Assembly: GCA_963971405.1 (NCBI GenBank)
Contig: OZ020488.1
Coordinates: 744,001 to 808,000, forward strand
DNA: 64,000 nucleotides
Direction of reading: 5' to 3'
Source: Psococerastis gibbosa
Taxonomy: Eukaryota; Arthropoda; Insecta; Psocodea; Psocidae
This document shows positions 45,559 through 54,700 of this stretch, one piece after another. The notes beneath the pieces were generated by a model. The model was not told the DNA's origin. It made no database searches and saw only the letters and a program-made list of their open reading frames with translations. Numbering within the stretch: the stretch's first letter is position 1; every line of letters begins with the position of its first letter. The position numbers and the translations under genes were made by a program.

Positions 45559-47401
45559 CAGTCATAATTACCGGTTTAATATTTTTATAAATTTCTAAAA
45601 TTTCATCCTTAACATTTAATAGGGATTTCAAAAATACATCAACAGCATCGGTTCCCCTGTAAACTACCGGTTCTTTAAACTTATTCCCATTGATATCCAC
45701 AACAACGTAGGAAAACCCTGATGGTATATGCATTGATAATTTTTCAGTGTTACAACTGGTCCCTTCAATGGGACTGAGAATGCTCTCGAAATCGGCATAT
45801 ATTCTATATGCTACAGGGATCATATATTGTGGCTTATCGAATTTCATAATACTTTTCTCCTTAGTTGGAAATGTGGTTTTTTGCGGATCATGTGTTGAGC
45901 AGAGTGGTTTATGTTCGTGTAAGCGTTCAGCACTACTGAAGGGGTGTATACACCAACGGCAATAAAACTTTTGTTCCTTATGTTTCGTGATTGAGAAATT
46001 AAGTTTGTTGAAATTTTTAATAAGACAATAATGTGAATTTTTACCTTCAGTTATGTAAAGCAGATCTACTAGCTTATTATAATGTTGACTTTGTGATAAA
46101 TATAATGGAAACAATCTTTGTTCATAACCAAACACATTTACTCCGATATTATTCATTTTTTCAAATTTTGGAATGACTTGTAAAGATACTGGGTATGTTA
46201 TACCTTTCATATTTAACTCCTTCTCACACTTTTTATAATTATGAACTCGCTCAGCGTGTATCTTTACTGGATGCAAGTATGCTAAAATTGACCATATAAA
46301 ACATTTAAGGTCTTCATTTTTAATATTGATTACTGCTTTGGTGTTATATATTTTTTTAGGTAAAGGAATGTAACTACTACCACTGCATGGATTATATTCA
46401 GCAATATAGATACTAAAACTTTTTAAACATTTCAACACCCACCCGCTTCCCATTGCTTGAAATTTATCTATTTTTATTAGAATTTGTTCAATCATTTGTT
46501 GATATTTTATTGTGGGGTTATCACTTAGGAGAAGTTGTTCGTTTTTAGCACGAAACCACGCCTTAGTATAATTTTTATCGCTGTCGGGTCCACGTTCAAA
46601 TTCAATATGTAGAGCTACATGCCATTTAATAGCTTTTAAAAGTTTTATGTTTTCAGTTGTAATGGTGTCAACCTCGCCTGTCATATTATTTAGATAAACA
46701 ACTGGATCATGTATGGTCATGTTTTTATAATTATATTGTTTTACAACACCATCTAGAGCTGTAGATGTTTTACATGCAAAGTTCTCATCGGTAGATAGCT
46801 CTCCCCCGCTCATAATTGTGCAATTATTTATATGATTAGTAAAATAGTCTCTCATAAATAATTCGTTGCAATTGAAACAATTAATAATATGTATGCTTAA
46901 TATGTGGGTTTTCAAATTATACTTTCGAGTAAAAGGTGCTGAACAGAATTCACAAATAAATTTATGTTCAGGGATTTTAACAGATTCAAGATTCTTGTAC
47001 TCACATGGAAAGATGGATATGCATTCTTTACATAGAACTGTTTCAGTAGTGTTGATGATTTCACCTCCGCAACTCTTGCATTTCCCTCCATTCCCAGTCG
47101 ATGTTGGTTTAGGTGTGATTTCATATGGAAAGATGGATGTGCATTCTTCGCACAGAACTGTTTGAGCAGTGTTGATAATTTTCCCTCCGCAACCCTGACA
47201 TTTCTCTCCATTCATAGTAGATGTTGGTATTGGGGCAATTTCGACAGGTTCAGAATTCTCGTACTCACATTTAAAGATGGATGTGCATTCTTCACATAGA
47301 ACTGTTTGACCGGTGTTGATGATTTCACTCCCGCAACCATCACATATTCCACATTTATATTCACCCTCGTTCAGTTTCCTTTTCTTCATTGGGGGTGTCA
47401 T
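45515..47401 (-). pseudogene. Protein-primed DNA polymerase B, N-terminal part
   Basis: ATG at 47401 (MTPPMKKRKLNEGEYKCG). The 628-codon frame begins with three tandem Cys4-type zinc units (each close to CGG.IINT.QTVLCEECTSIF), then a C2H2 finger (CEFCSAPFTRKYNLKTHILS), another Cys/His unit (CFNCNELFM) and a later CRWCIHPFSSAERLHEH. The exonuclease I motif is in YRIYADFESIL. The frame ends in a stop at 45515-45517, where a 4-bp ATTA duplication shifts the reading into the next frame. The conserved leader lies directly upstream. Confidence 0.9.
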
Positions 47402-47488
47402 GTTGAAAGATCACACAAATTTACTTGTAAAGTGGTATTACTTGGAAGAAGGTTTGATTTCAACTATGCTCCTCAACCAATGTGTTAC
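47402..47488 (-). promoter_or_regulatory. Conserved leader upstream of the PolB gene
   Basis: It aligns with 41270-41352 over about 80 bp with a 5-bp gap. Shared blocks in plus-strand notation are CACAAATTTACTTGTAAAGT, GTATTACTTGGAAGAAGGTT and CTCCTCAACC. It ends exactly at the ATG of PolB. Confidence 0.65.
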
Positions 47489-47549
47489 AGTTTTATGCAA
47501 GTTTCGAAATTAACTATTATTAATAACCATGAGTCAAGTACAATTGGCT

Positions 47550-47603
47550 TAAGGTTAGCATATAACTTGAAGTATATAATAAGTGATAGCCGGAGGCTGA
47601 CAA
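47550..47603 (+). repeat. Degenerate inverted-repeat unit inside the element
   Basis: AAGGTTAGCATATAACTTGA and GATAGCCGGAGGCTGACAAA match the repeat unit found twice in each terminal inverted repeat, with substitutions. An old, diverged unit, so the terminal repeats once extended further inward or were seeded from here. Confidence 0.65.
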
Positions 47604-47625
47604 ATTATGATAGCTAGTTACACTA

Positions 47626-47736
47626 TTCTGAGTTTAGACCAAACCCTCATTCAAATAATACTAGGCCTACTTTACAAGTGAATTTGTGAAATCTTAGAAC
47701 ATGGCATGTCTATGTGATAAAGTTAATACCAACTAT
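47626..47736 (+). pseudogene. Vestigial second copy of the leader and small ORF start
   Basis: On the plus strand, the leader (ACTTTACAAGTGAATTTGTG and neighbours) is followed by ATGGCATGTCTATGTGATAA, related to the start of the left-end small ORF. After about a dozen codons it decays to a stop. This means both ends of the element once carried an inverted copy of this gene. Confidence 0.7.
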
Positions 47737-47834
47737 GAAATGATGTAAATCAAATAAATAATCATTGCGGAGGCGAAATCGCCCGAAATACGGTATGTAG
47801 GCTACGTGAAGAAGAAGAAGAAACAATGAGAATG

Positions 47835-48048
47835 GACATGTAGAGTGGTGGTACGGACTCCAACTTTCACCCGAAAGGTTGTTGGTTCGAGTCCTACACT
47901 TGCTACATTTTCTGGTCATGCTTCGGAGGGCATGTAAAGCAGGCGGTCCCGGGCCTTCCTAGTTGAGTGTAAGAGAGGGCTTTATAGCCCTAACTCCGCT
48001 AGGTTGGCTTAGTAATAGAACAAAAAGTCCTTATTTATTTATTTATTT
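47835..48048 (+). repeat. SINE inserted in the right end, with 14-bp TSD
   Basis: A full 214-bp SINE like copy 1, flanked by AAACAATGAGAATG at 47821-47834 and 48049-48062. This is the original insertion; its 3' part lies inside the 526-bp inverted repeat and its 5' part outside. Confidence 0.93.
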
Positions 48049-48495
48049 AAACAATGAGAATGATGTCCGATAACAGGAGGGGGCGACCCCCTTACACTGT
48101 GTGAAGAAGAAGAAGAAGAAGAAGAAGAGAAGGGAAGAAGAAGAAAGGCTACAAGGTTAGCATATAAGTATAGTATAAAATAAGTGGTAGCCGGAGGCTG
48201 ACAACGTAGAATAAGAACAATAATGATGCCCGGAGGTAGAAAGCAAGAGTGGCCTAAAAGTGTCCCAGAAACCCCCTGTCATATGATGTGTTGTGGTTTT
48301 ATAGGCTACAAGGTTAGCATATAAGTAGTATAAAATAATTGATAGCCGGAGGCTGACAACGTACAATAAGAACATAAATGATGCCCGGAGGTAAAAAGCA
48401 AGAGTGGCCTAAAAGTGTCCCAGGAACCCCCATGCCCGGAGGTAAAAAGCAAGAGTGGCCTAAAAGTGTCCCAGGAACCCCCTTTCTACTCTACT
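47970..48495. repeat. Polinton-like right terminal inverted repeat (526 bp)
   Basis: Reverse complement of 40539-41064, no mismatch seen. Its inner boundary (47970) falls in the middle of the SINE body, not at a SINE end. Confidence 0.93.
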
Positions 48496-48501
48496 GGTCT
48501 C
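48496..48501. repeat. Target site duplication GGTCTC, right
   Basis: Abuts the right end of the Polinton-like element and matches 40533-40538. Confidence 0.9.
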
Positions 48502-49143
48502 GACATTACCGAAGCGGCTGACGTCCGGTTCCTAGGCATCACCTTCGATTCCAACCTTAATTGGCGACGACATATTGACATATTATGTGGGAAACTCTCA
48601 TCAACGGTGTTCCTTATGAGAAACCTATCCTTTGTCGCTGGCAATGACATTCTAAAGGTAATATACTATAGTCTCATGCAATCTCACCTGTCGTATGGCG
48701 TAGCCCTATGGGGAAATTCCTCAGACTGCACTAGGGCTTTCCGCCTGCAAAAAAAGGCTGTGCGACTTCTGGCAGGAATATTGGACCAGCGTGTGTCATG
48801 CCGATCACTATTCCCTCGTTTGGGTATCCTCACTCTCCCTGCTCTATTTAAATTAGAACTGATAATTTATATCAGGAGGGAGGGACTGGGGCTTAAAAAT
48901 TATGAAATTCACCACCATCACACACGGAGAAGGGGTGACATTCACCTGGGAGCAGTCAGACTCTCTAAGGTACTAAAGGGACCCTTCCAACTCGGTTCCA
49001 GACTGTTTAATAAGCTCCCACAGGGTCTAAAAAGAGAAGATATTAGCCTAAACGCTTTCAAGAGCAAGGTGAAGGGACTCCTGGTGAGTTGTTGCCCTTA
49101 CTCCGTCAATGAATTCCTAGCGACCAACCTCCCTCCCTGCTGA
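48502..49143 (+). pseudogene. LINE reverse transcriptase, C-terminal part
   Basis: Continuation of the RT of 39397-40532 after the Polinton-like insertion: ADVRFLGITFDSNLNWRRHI, YGVALWGNSSDCTRAFRLQK, KAVRLLAGILDQRVSCRSLF, TLPALFKLELIIYI, and FKSKVKGLLVSCCPYSVNEF, ending with a TGA at 49141. The fragment at 2366-2690 belongs to the same family. Confidence 0.9.
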
Positions 49144-49685
49144 CATTCTCTTCATACTTATAAGTGCCTATTGTCTGTTGTCAAACACCTATGAATAACA
49201 GTTGCATATGCGATGCCATGTATATCAAATAATTTATTTAAATATAATGTTAAATAAAATTTTAACATTAATCAATTATTATTTTGAAATCAGTAAATTT
49301 ATTAATTTGAATATAGGAACTCGACAAAATATTTTCGCCTGTTTTATCAAAACTAGTCTTTTTGGCAAAATATTAAGTCCAATCTTATCACTGATAATTT
49401 AAAGAGCCAATGGGAAAAGTTTTAGTTAAACCTATTAAACATTAGAATGTCAAACTAAAACTATTGATATGGACTTCTCTGTCAAACTAAAACTATTGAT
49501 ATGGACTTTTCTCTCATTGTTTTTTTTTTTCAAATTATTGACTCATAAATAGTCAAAATGTTTATAGTCTAGACTTGATGTTTTGATATTATGTAGCCTA
49601 CATGGTAGACCTAATTGTATTTTTGACGGTGCCGAGCACATACTATACCTTTATATCTATATTGTACTGTATGTGGTAATAATGG

Positions 49686-49766
49686 CCTATTATATTTCAT
49701 TTCATTTCATTTCATTTCATTTCATTTCATTTCATTTCATTTCATTTCATTACATTTCATTTCATT
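49686..49766 (+). repeat. (ATTTC)n LINE tail
   Basis: About 16 ATTTC units with one interruption (CATTACATT) end the LINE and join directly to the resumed R1 repeat. The stretch 49144-49685 is LINE 3' UTR and AT-rich sequence without a gene. Confidence 0.85.
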
Positions 49767-49925
49767 TCAGACAGACAGACAGAGCGAGAGACAGACAGAC
49801 ATTTCCTAAAAACCACTTTTTTAGGTTCCAGGGACCTCAAAACGTGTAAATCCGTTGAAATCTCGGAATCGACAATTTCGACCATCACAAAGCTTTCCTT
49901 ATACTACGTATAAATTGGAAAGCAA
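49767..49925 (+). repeat. R1 repeat, copy c, 3' part
   Basis: R1 resumes with GACAGACATTTCCTAAAAAC, GGGACCTCAAAACGTGTAAA and TAAATTGGAAAGCA, completing the copy that starts at 38750. Confidence 0.8.
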
Positions 49926-50560
49926 AAATATATTGCTCAAAATGCTTAAAACCCCAATAATTCGGAGCTATTTTTTCCAAACTTTTCTCCGGGTGAGACC
50001 CCCGGGCCCCCGTAAATGGTAGGTTTATTCGCCGTTATTTTATCTCAATTGTACTGCTTGCAAACATTGGCCTAAATAGGGGGTCCTGGGCTAAGCCCCC
50101 CCCCCCCTCAGAAGCACCCATAGCCCCCCTACCCCCGGATTTCTGGTGACAAAGACGATATGGAGGCGAAAGGCCAGTACAATCCACAATAACGAAAGGA
50201 AAATTAATTCTTGGTATGCTTATTTCACATGAAAGACATCATGAAAAAATCAACACTTTGACCAAGTATTTTCTCAAAAATATATTACTCAAAATGCTTA
50301 AAACCCCAATATTTCAGACCTATTTTGTCAAATTTTTTTTCAGGGGCCCCCCTCCCTCAGTGGTAAGTTTATTCGTTGGTAAAATCTCAACTGTACTGTT
50401 TGTAAAATGCGTAAAACCTCCCTAACTTGGGCCTATTCATCAATTTTTTTTCGCCGGGGGAGACTCCCACGTCCCCTTTCTCTAGGGTAGAATATTCGTA
50501 AAACCTCACTAATTTGGGCCTATTTATCGATTTTTTTTTCTCCGGGGATCAAAGTCTTGG
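49926..50560 (-). repeat. R2 repeat array, reversed units
   Basis: About four units share AAAATGCTTAAAACCCC or AATGCGTAAAACCTC, a GGAGCTA/GGGCCTATT segment and a CCGGGGGAGAC-type core, with long C runs. Related to 3145-3350 and 53461-53640. No coding content. The stretch 50561-51107 that follows has no recognised feature. Confidence 0.6.
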
Positions 50561-51107
50561 GGTCCTAAAGCCCCCCACCCCCCACAGAAATTTTGGGAAT
50601 TTACGCAAATGGGTGGATATAAGTTGTTTCATAATTTTATTAAACGCCACACGAAAAGCTACATTTTGTCAGTTTTATTTTGAAAAGTTCACAAAATTGC
50701 AAAAGAACAGCTTTGCTTAGTCGGCCATTTTAAGTTGTTCCTATAAAAAGGGACCTTCGCCTCAGGAATGTGTACCATCACTTTTTCTATATCTTGGAGT
50801 TTCGTTTCCAAGATTGGAACCTTCTGGTTTTCTTGCCTACGTTGGGCCATTTCCACCTCTTTTCCAGGTTTTAGGAACCGCATATCCTGGGTTTGAGGTG
50901 TTTCATAAATACATGAAATTCTCAATGCCCTCCTAAGCCAAAACTATCAATGCTATTTACGTCTTTACATAAATAAAAGGGGTCTTAGAGTCTAGGGACC
51001 CTGAAACTGCAATATTCCGAAAATGGCAAAAAATGGTGCTTAATACGTTTCATAAATAATCGATTCAATTTTAATTAGTTAATTACAAAGACTTTCAGGA
51101 GTTACGG

Positions 51108-51296
51108 GACGAAGCAGTAGAATCAGGAATGATATGCCGTGGTCGTTCCGAAAGCGTACTTCCAAACGTTTCGCCATCATTTGCGGTCGACATCTTCAGT
51201 GGAACAGCATAGACTTCTATATGATTGCATTTCGGAGACTCAGTAGCAGCTTTCAGAACGACCACGGCCTATCATCCCGGATTCTACTGCTTCGTC
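51108..51296. repeat. 189-bp hairpin (MITE-like)
   Basis: GACGAAGCAGTAGAATC at the left and GATTCTACTGCTTCGTC at the right are perfect complements; the pairing continues imperfectly for about 48 bp (TCGTTCCGAAAGC with GCTTTCAGAACGA). A roughly 90-bp loop includes TTTGCGGTCGACATCTTCAG. No coding content. Confidence 0.8.
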
Positions 51297-51458
51297 ACGC
51301 TACTGTATATAGTTACTGCTGTGTAGCGTATAAGATGTGAGTATCTCGCAGGCTTTTACCTGCACTTAGATCTCTTTGGATTATCAGCTGTACTATCAAG
51401 TAGCCTACTGCTCATATGGATGATTGTAAGAATTTCGCCAGCAGGAGCGTCTGTCGAA

Positions 51459-51740
51459 TTATGATGGCGCCCTCTTCTCCAACCGCACATGAAACCCATT
51501 CTTGGAGGTGAGGACCAGTTCCGAGGCCATGTGGACGCGGTGTGCGGGGTCGGGGCTCGGCAGAATGTGGAACTTCCTCACGAGCCTGCTTATCGCCGTC
51601 TTCATCTCCATTTTTGCGAACTTCTGGCCTATGCAGTTGCGGGGACCCGCGCTGAACGGTACGTACGCGAACGGGTGCCTTTGGGTGGCCACCTCGCCCG
51701 CAAAGTTGTCGGGGTTGAATTCTTCCGGGTTCTTCCATAC
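51459..51740 (-). CDS. CYP4 terminal exon with haem-binding loop
   Basis: Starts directly after a GTGCAG acceptor with VWKNPEEF, holds FSAGPRNCIGQ, then KMEMKTAISRLVRKF and MASELVLTSKNGFHVRLEKR, and ends at TAA (51459-51461). Phase 0 with the preceding exon. Confidence 0.93.
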   Translation of the reverse strand, partial: VWKNPEEFNPDNFAGEVATQRHPFAYVPFSAGPRNCIGQKFAKMEMKTAISRLVRKFHILPSPDPAHRVHMASELVLTSKNGFHVRLEKRAPS

Positions 51741-54700
51741 CTGCACCATTGCAATAATGTCATTGTATCCGTCTGTCTCCCTTGCAACAACAGCATAAGA
51801 TAATCATTTTACTAAAGCGTATCGTACATTTCTGGTTTAATGTTTGCTGTTGAAATACCTAGACGCCTGTGGCTTGTAGCCGGCAGAGTCTTAAGCTAAT
51901 AATTATACAGTTTGGAAAATCCTATACCTATATCTAATTTAAGCACCGTGCAAAATGTATTACCTTGGGGTTGCGATGGAGGGCGTACAGGAAGAAGGCG
52001 ATGTTGGTGCCGGCGGGCAGGAGGGGGCCAAGGGGCAGCTGCGTACAAAAAATAAACCACAATTATATACTTAACCTCTAATAAACAGTTACTATCCTTA
52101 CACTCATTTTAATTATCATTCATTTCTTAGATTCATCTTCGTCCGAATAACATAATATAGACAATACCTGTTGTAAATATATCGGGAAGCCTGTCAATGA
52201 ATGAAGGCATGACGCAGTGGCGTATCCCATGAAATTTAAAACGTCTATCACATTTAGGATCAGTGCCGGCTATGGGGTCAAGAGGGTCGTAGCCCAAGGG
52301 CCCCCACAAAGAATGCCCCCCCCCCCCCATAAAGCCACAAAATACAAAAATACAAGAGATAAAAAAAACAAAACAAAAAACTAAAGGATATAAACTTATC
52401 GAAATATTTCACGGGAAATTGGAACGTGCCATGATATTAATGATTAATCGCCTTATTCTATTCTATTGTATTTTGCATCCAGTGTCCCCATTTTATAATT
52501 GCTAGTGGAATAGGCCCATTCGTCAAAGGGTGACGCCACGGGCCGCCACAAGGCCAAACACAGCACTGTTTAACATATGTACCTGTAGGTCGGCGTCGAG
52601 CCGCCGGCCTATGAGCGAGACGGAGGGGTAGAGCCGGGCAGCCTCCTTCATGACTTGTTCGAGGTAAACCATTGCGTTCATATCCGCGGTGCTCGCACTC
52701 GTCGAAACATCTCCCAGTATTCCAACTTGTTCATCGTAAATCTGCTCCTAAAAATCGGCTGTTATATTTTAACGCTTGCTTTCTAAACTAATGCATATTT
52801 TAGTGATTTTCTGAACTGTACCTGTACATATGATACTACTGATACTAGGCCCATATGTGTTCCCGATATGACGAGGCGTCAGAACTACAAGTTAAACCAG
52901 TTTTAGTGATGGAAACGTGGCTTGAGCACCGCCGGACTTAGTTCTACATAGGCTATAGTATATACAGTAGGCATAGGTGCTGACTCCCTCCCAAGGCCCA
53001 GCATTACGTTGAACTAACTAGTCAATAAAGAATCGGTACGATTGGACCCATACGTGCTTCCCTATTTATCAATTAGGATAGGTACCTATTGTAATAGTTC
53101 CTAGGTAAATAATTGTTCTAGGGTTAAATATAGGTTTAGGTTTAAATTTCGAGTTTCCCTATCCCAAAGCACTGAATTGATCTTTGGGACGATTGCATAG
53201 TCAAGAATGGGCAGACTAATATAATATGATATTGATATAGTATACAAAAAAGTAATAGTGGCAGGGTATGCTATACCAAGGGCGGGTCCAGGACAGATTT
53301 TCGGAGGGGGCCATTCCGGGAAAAGTGGGTGCAGTCTACCAGGCCAAATTAATTCTTAGCGATTGTGCAATTGGCTTGTTTGTTAGCGAAACAAGGCACA
53401 TTAATTTAGAGTGCATTACTTGAAAACCCATGTCCCTGATGTAGGCTAGATAGGAACCAATGGGGGGGTCCGGGGGTCTCCCCCGCGGGAAAAATTTGAA
53501 AACATAAGGGCAAAATACTGGGGTTTTACGCATTTTAACAGCAGCAATAATGCTTATTCATATTTTTGAATAGGGTGGCCCGGGGGTCCCCCCCGGAGGA
53601 AAAATTTGAAAATATAGGGGCAAAATAGTGGGGTTTTACTATTTTTATAGCAGTAAAATTTATTATTTAAACATGGAAGACACATCCATGTTACCACACT
53701 AAGGTTTTTGTTTAGAATGTCCTTTTTTATATAGTGTACGCTAATTTTTCCCGGGGGGGGGGGGGCATGACCCCCATAGCCCCCCCTCTGGACCCGCCAC
53801 TGTGCTATGCTATGTATTGGGGGCATGCATGATTCCCATGAATTATCTTAATATTTCTTCAAAAAATAATTGTTTGTACAAAACTTAATCTTTGTTAGGG
53901 AAATCAACCTGCTCGGTTTTATAACTCTGTTTAACACCTAAAACATACCCAAAATAAGGAAGCATCGATGGAAAGGCAGAAAAACTATTTTTTTTATTTT
54001 TTTTTTATTTTATTTTTTTTTCCCCATAACCAAACTATCAAGGGGCAAGTGACCTATTGGATTTAGTTGACATTATAAACGACTACAATATACATGTGAT
54101 TTAAAAAAAAAATCGTTCGAATCGTTTTTTATGAAAAAAAAAAAACTATTTTGTCGTTTTTTTTTTTAGTTTTTGGAGGGTAAATTTTGGAGCTAAATTG
54201 AGTTCCCGAGGTATGATTTTTTTTTTTAACCTGTACGAATTGTTTACCGACAGACAGACATTTCGTAAAAGCCACTTGTTTTGGTTCGTGGGACCTGAAA
54301 ACGTGTAGATTGACTGAAATCCCGAAATCGATCATTTCTTTCCTTATACTATGACTTACTTGAATGTGCTGATGATGTGATAAAATATAAATAGTGAATG
54401 ACAGTAGTGCAGACACAGTGTCATGCCCCTGCAAAGTAATTTAAACTATCTACAGTTAATTAGTTAATAATAGTTTGTATAATTTTGTATTTAGTATGCG
54501 TATACGACCTGTGGCGGGAATCATTTGCATACTGAACTCTTTGTAGTTATAACTTATAAGACTGTGTATACAGGCAGCTTTTATTGAACAAGTCTGTAAT
54601 AAACCTATAAAATGTTTGTTTACAATTTGATGTTTTGTATTATGTTATTGTAATTTTATGTAATATGATGTAATCATGTAATATTATGTAGTAGCCCGTT

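Larger units (their letters stand above)
40539..48495. mobile_element. Polinton-like element with pPolB and DJR-like gene
   Basis: The element is 7,957 bp, bounded by 526-bp inverted repeats that begin AGTAGAGTAGAAAGGGGG, and flanked by GGTCTC. It sits in a LINE RT frame that reads on across it, so both edges are certain to the base. Inside are: on the left, a minus-strand small gene; two plus-strand frames (41661-43087); then a minus-strand protein-primed DNA polymerase (43369-47401) in two frames; and a vestige of the small gene at the right. I find no retroviral-type integrase, FtsK/A32-like ATPase or adenain-like protease, and at 8 kb it is half the usual 15-20 kb of Polintons. It is either a reduced, trans-mobilised Polinton or a distinct small lineage. 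Confidence 0.9.
39397..49766 (+). mobile_element. LINE split by the Polinton-like element
   Basis: The plus-strand LINE pieces are 39397-40532 and 48502-49766, inserted in R1. The reverse transcriptase frame stops at the element's left end and continues directly after its right end. The 3' UTR runs from 49144, and an (ATTTC)n tail of about 16 units lies at 49686-49766. The 5' end is truncated before the RT. Confidence 0.88.

Noticed and set aside
47710..47919. 69-codon ORF beginning MTRKCSKCRTRTNN
   Set aside because: It crosses SINE and non-coding element sequence; the CxxC pattern comes from the SINE B-box region.
48157..48375. 72-codon ORF beginning MFLLYVVSLRLS, seen also at 40659 and 63556
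   Set aside because: It lies wholly in the terminal inverted repeat and its copies; it is carried along by the repeat units and has no independent support.
40539..48495. Ordinary full-length Polinton
   Set aside because: Length is half of the expected size and no integrase, ATPase or protease can be recognised.
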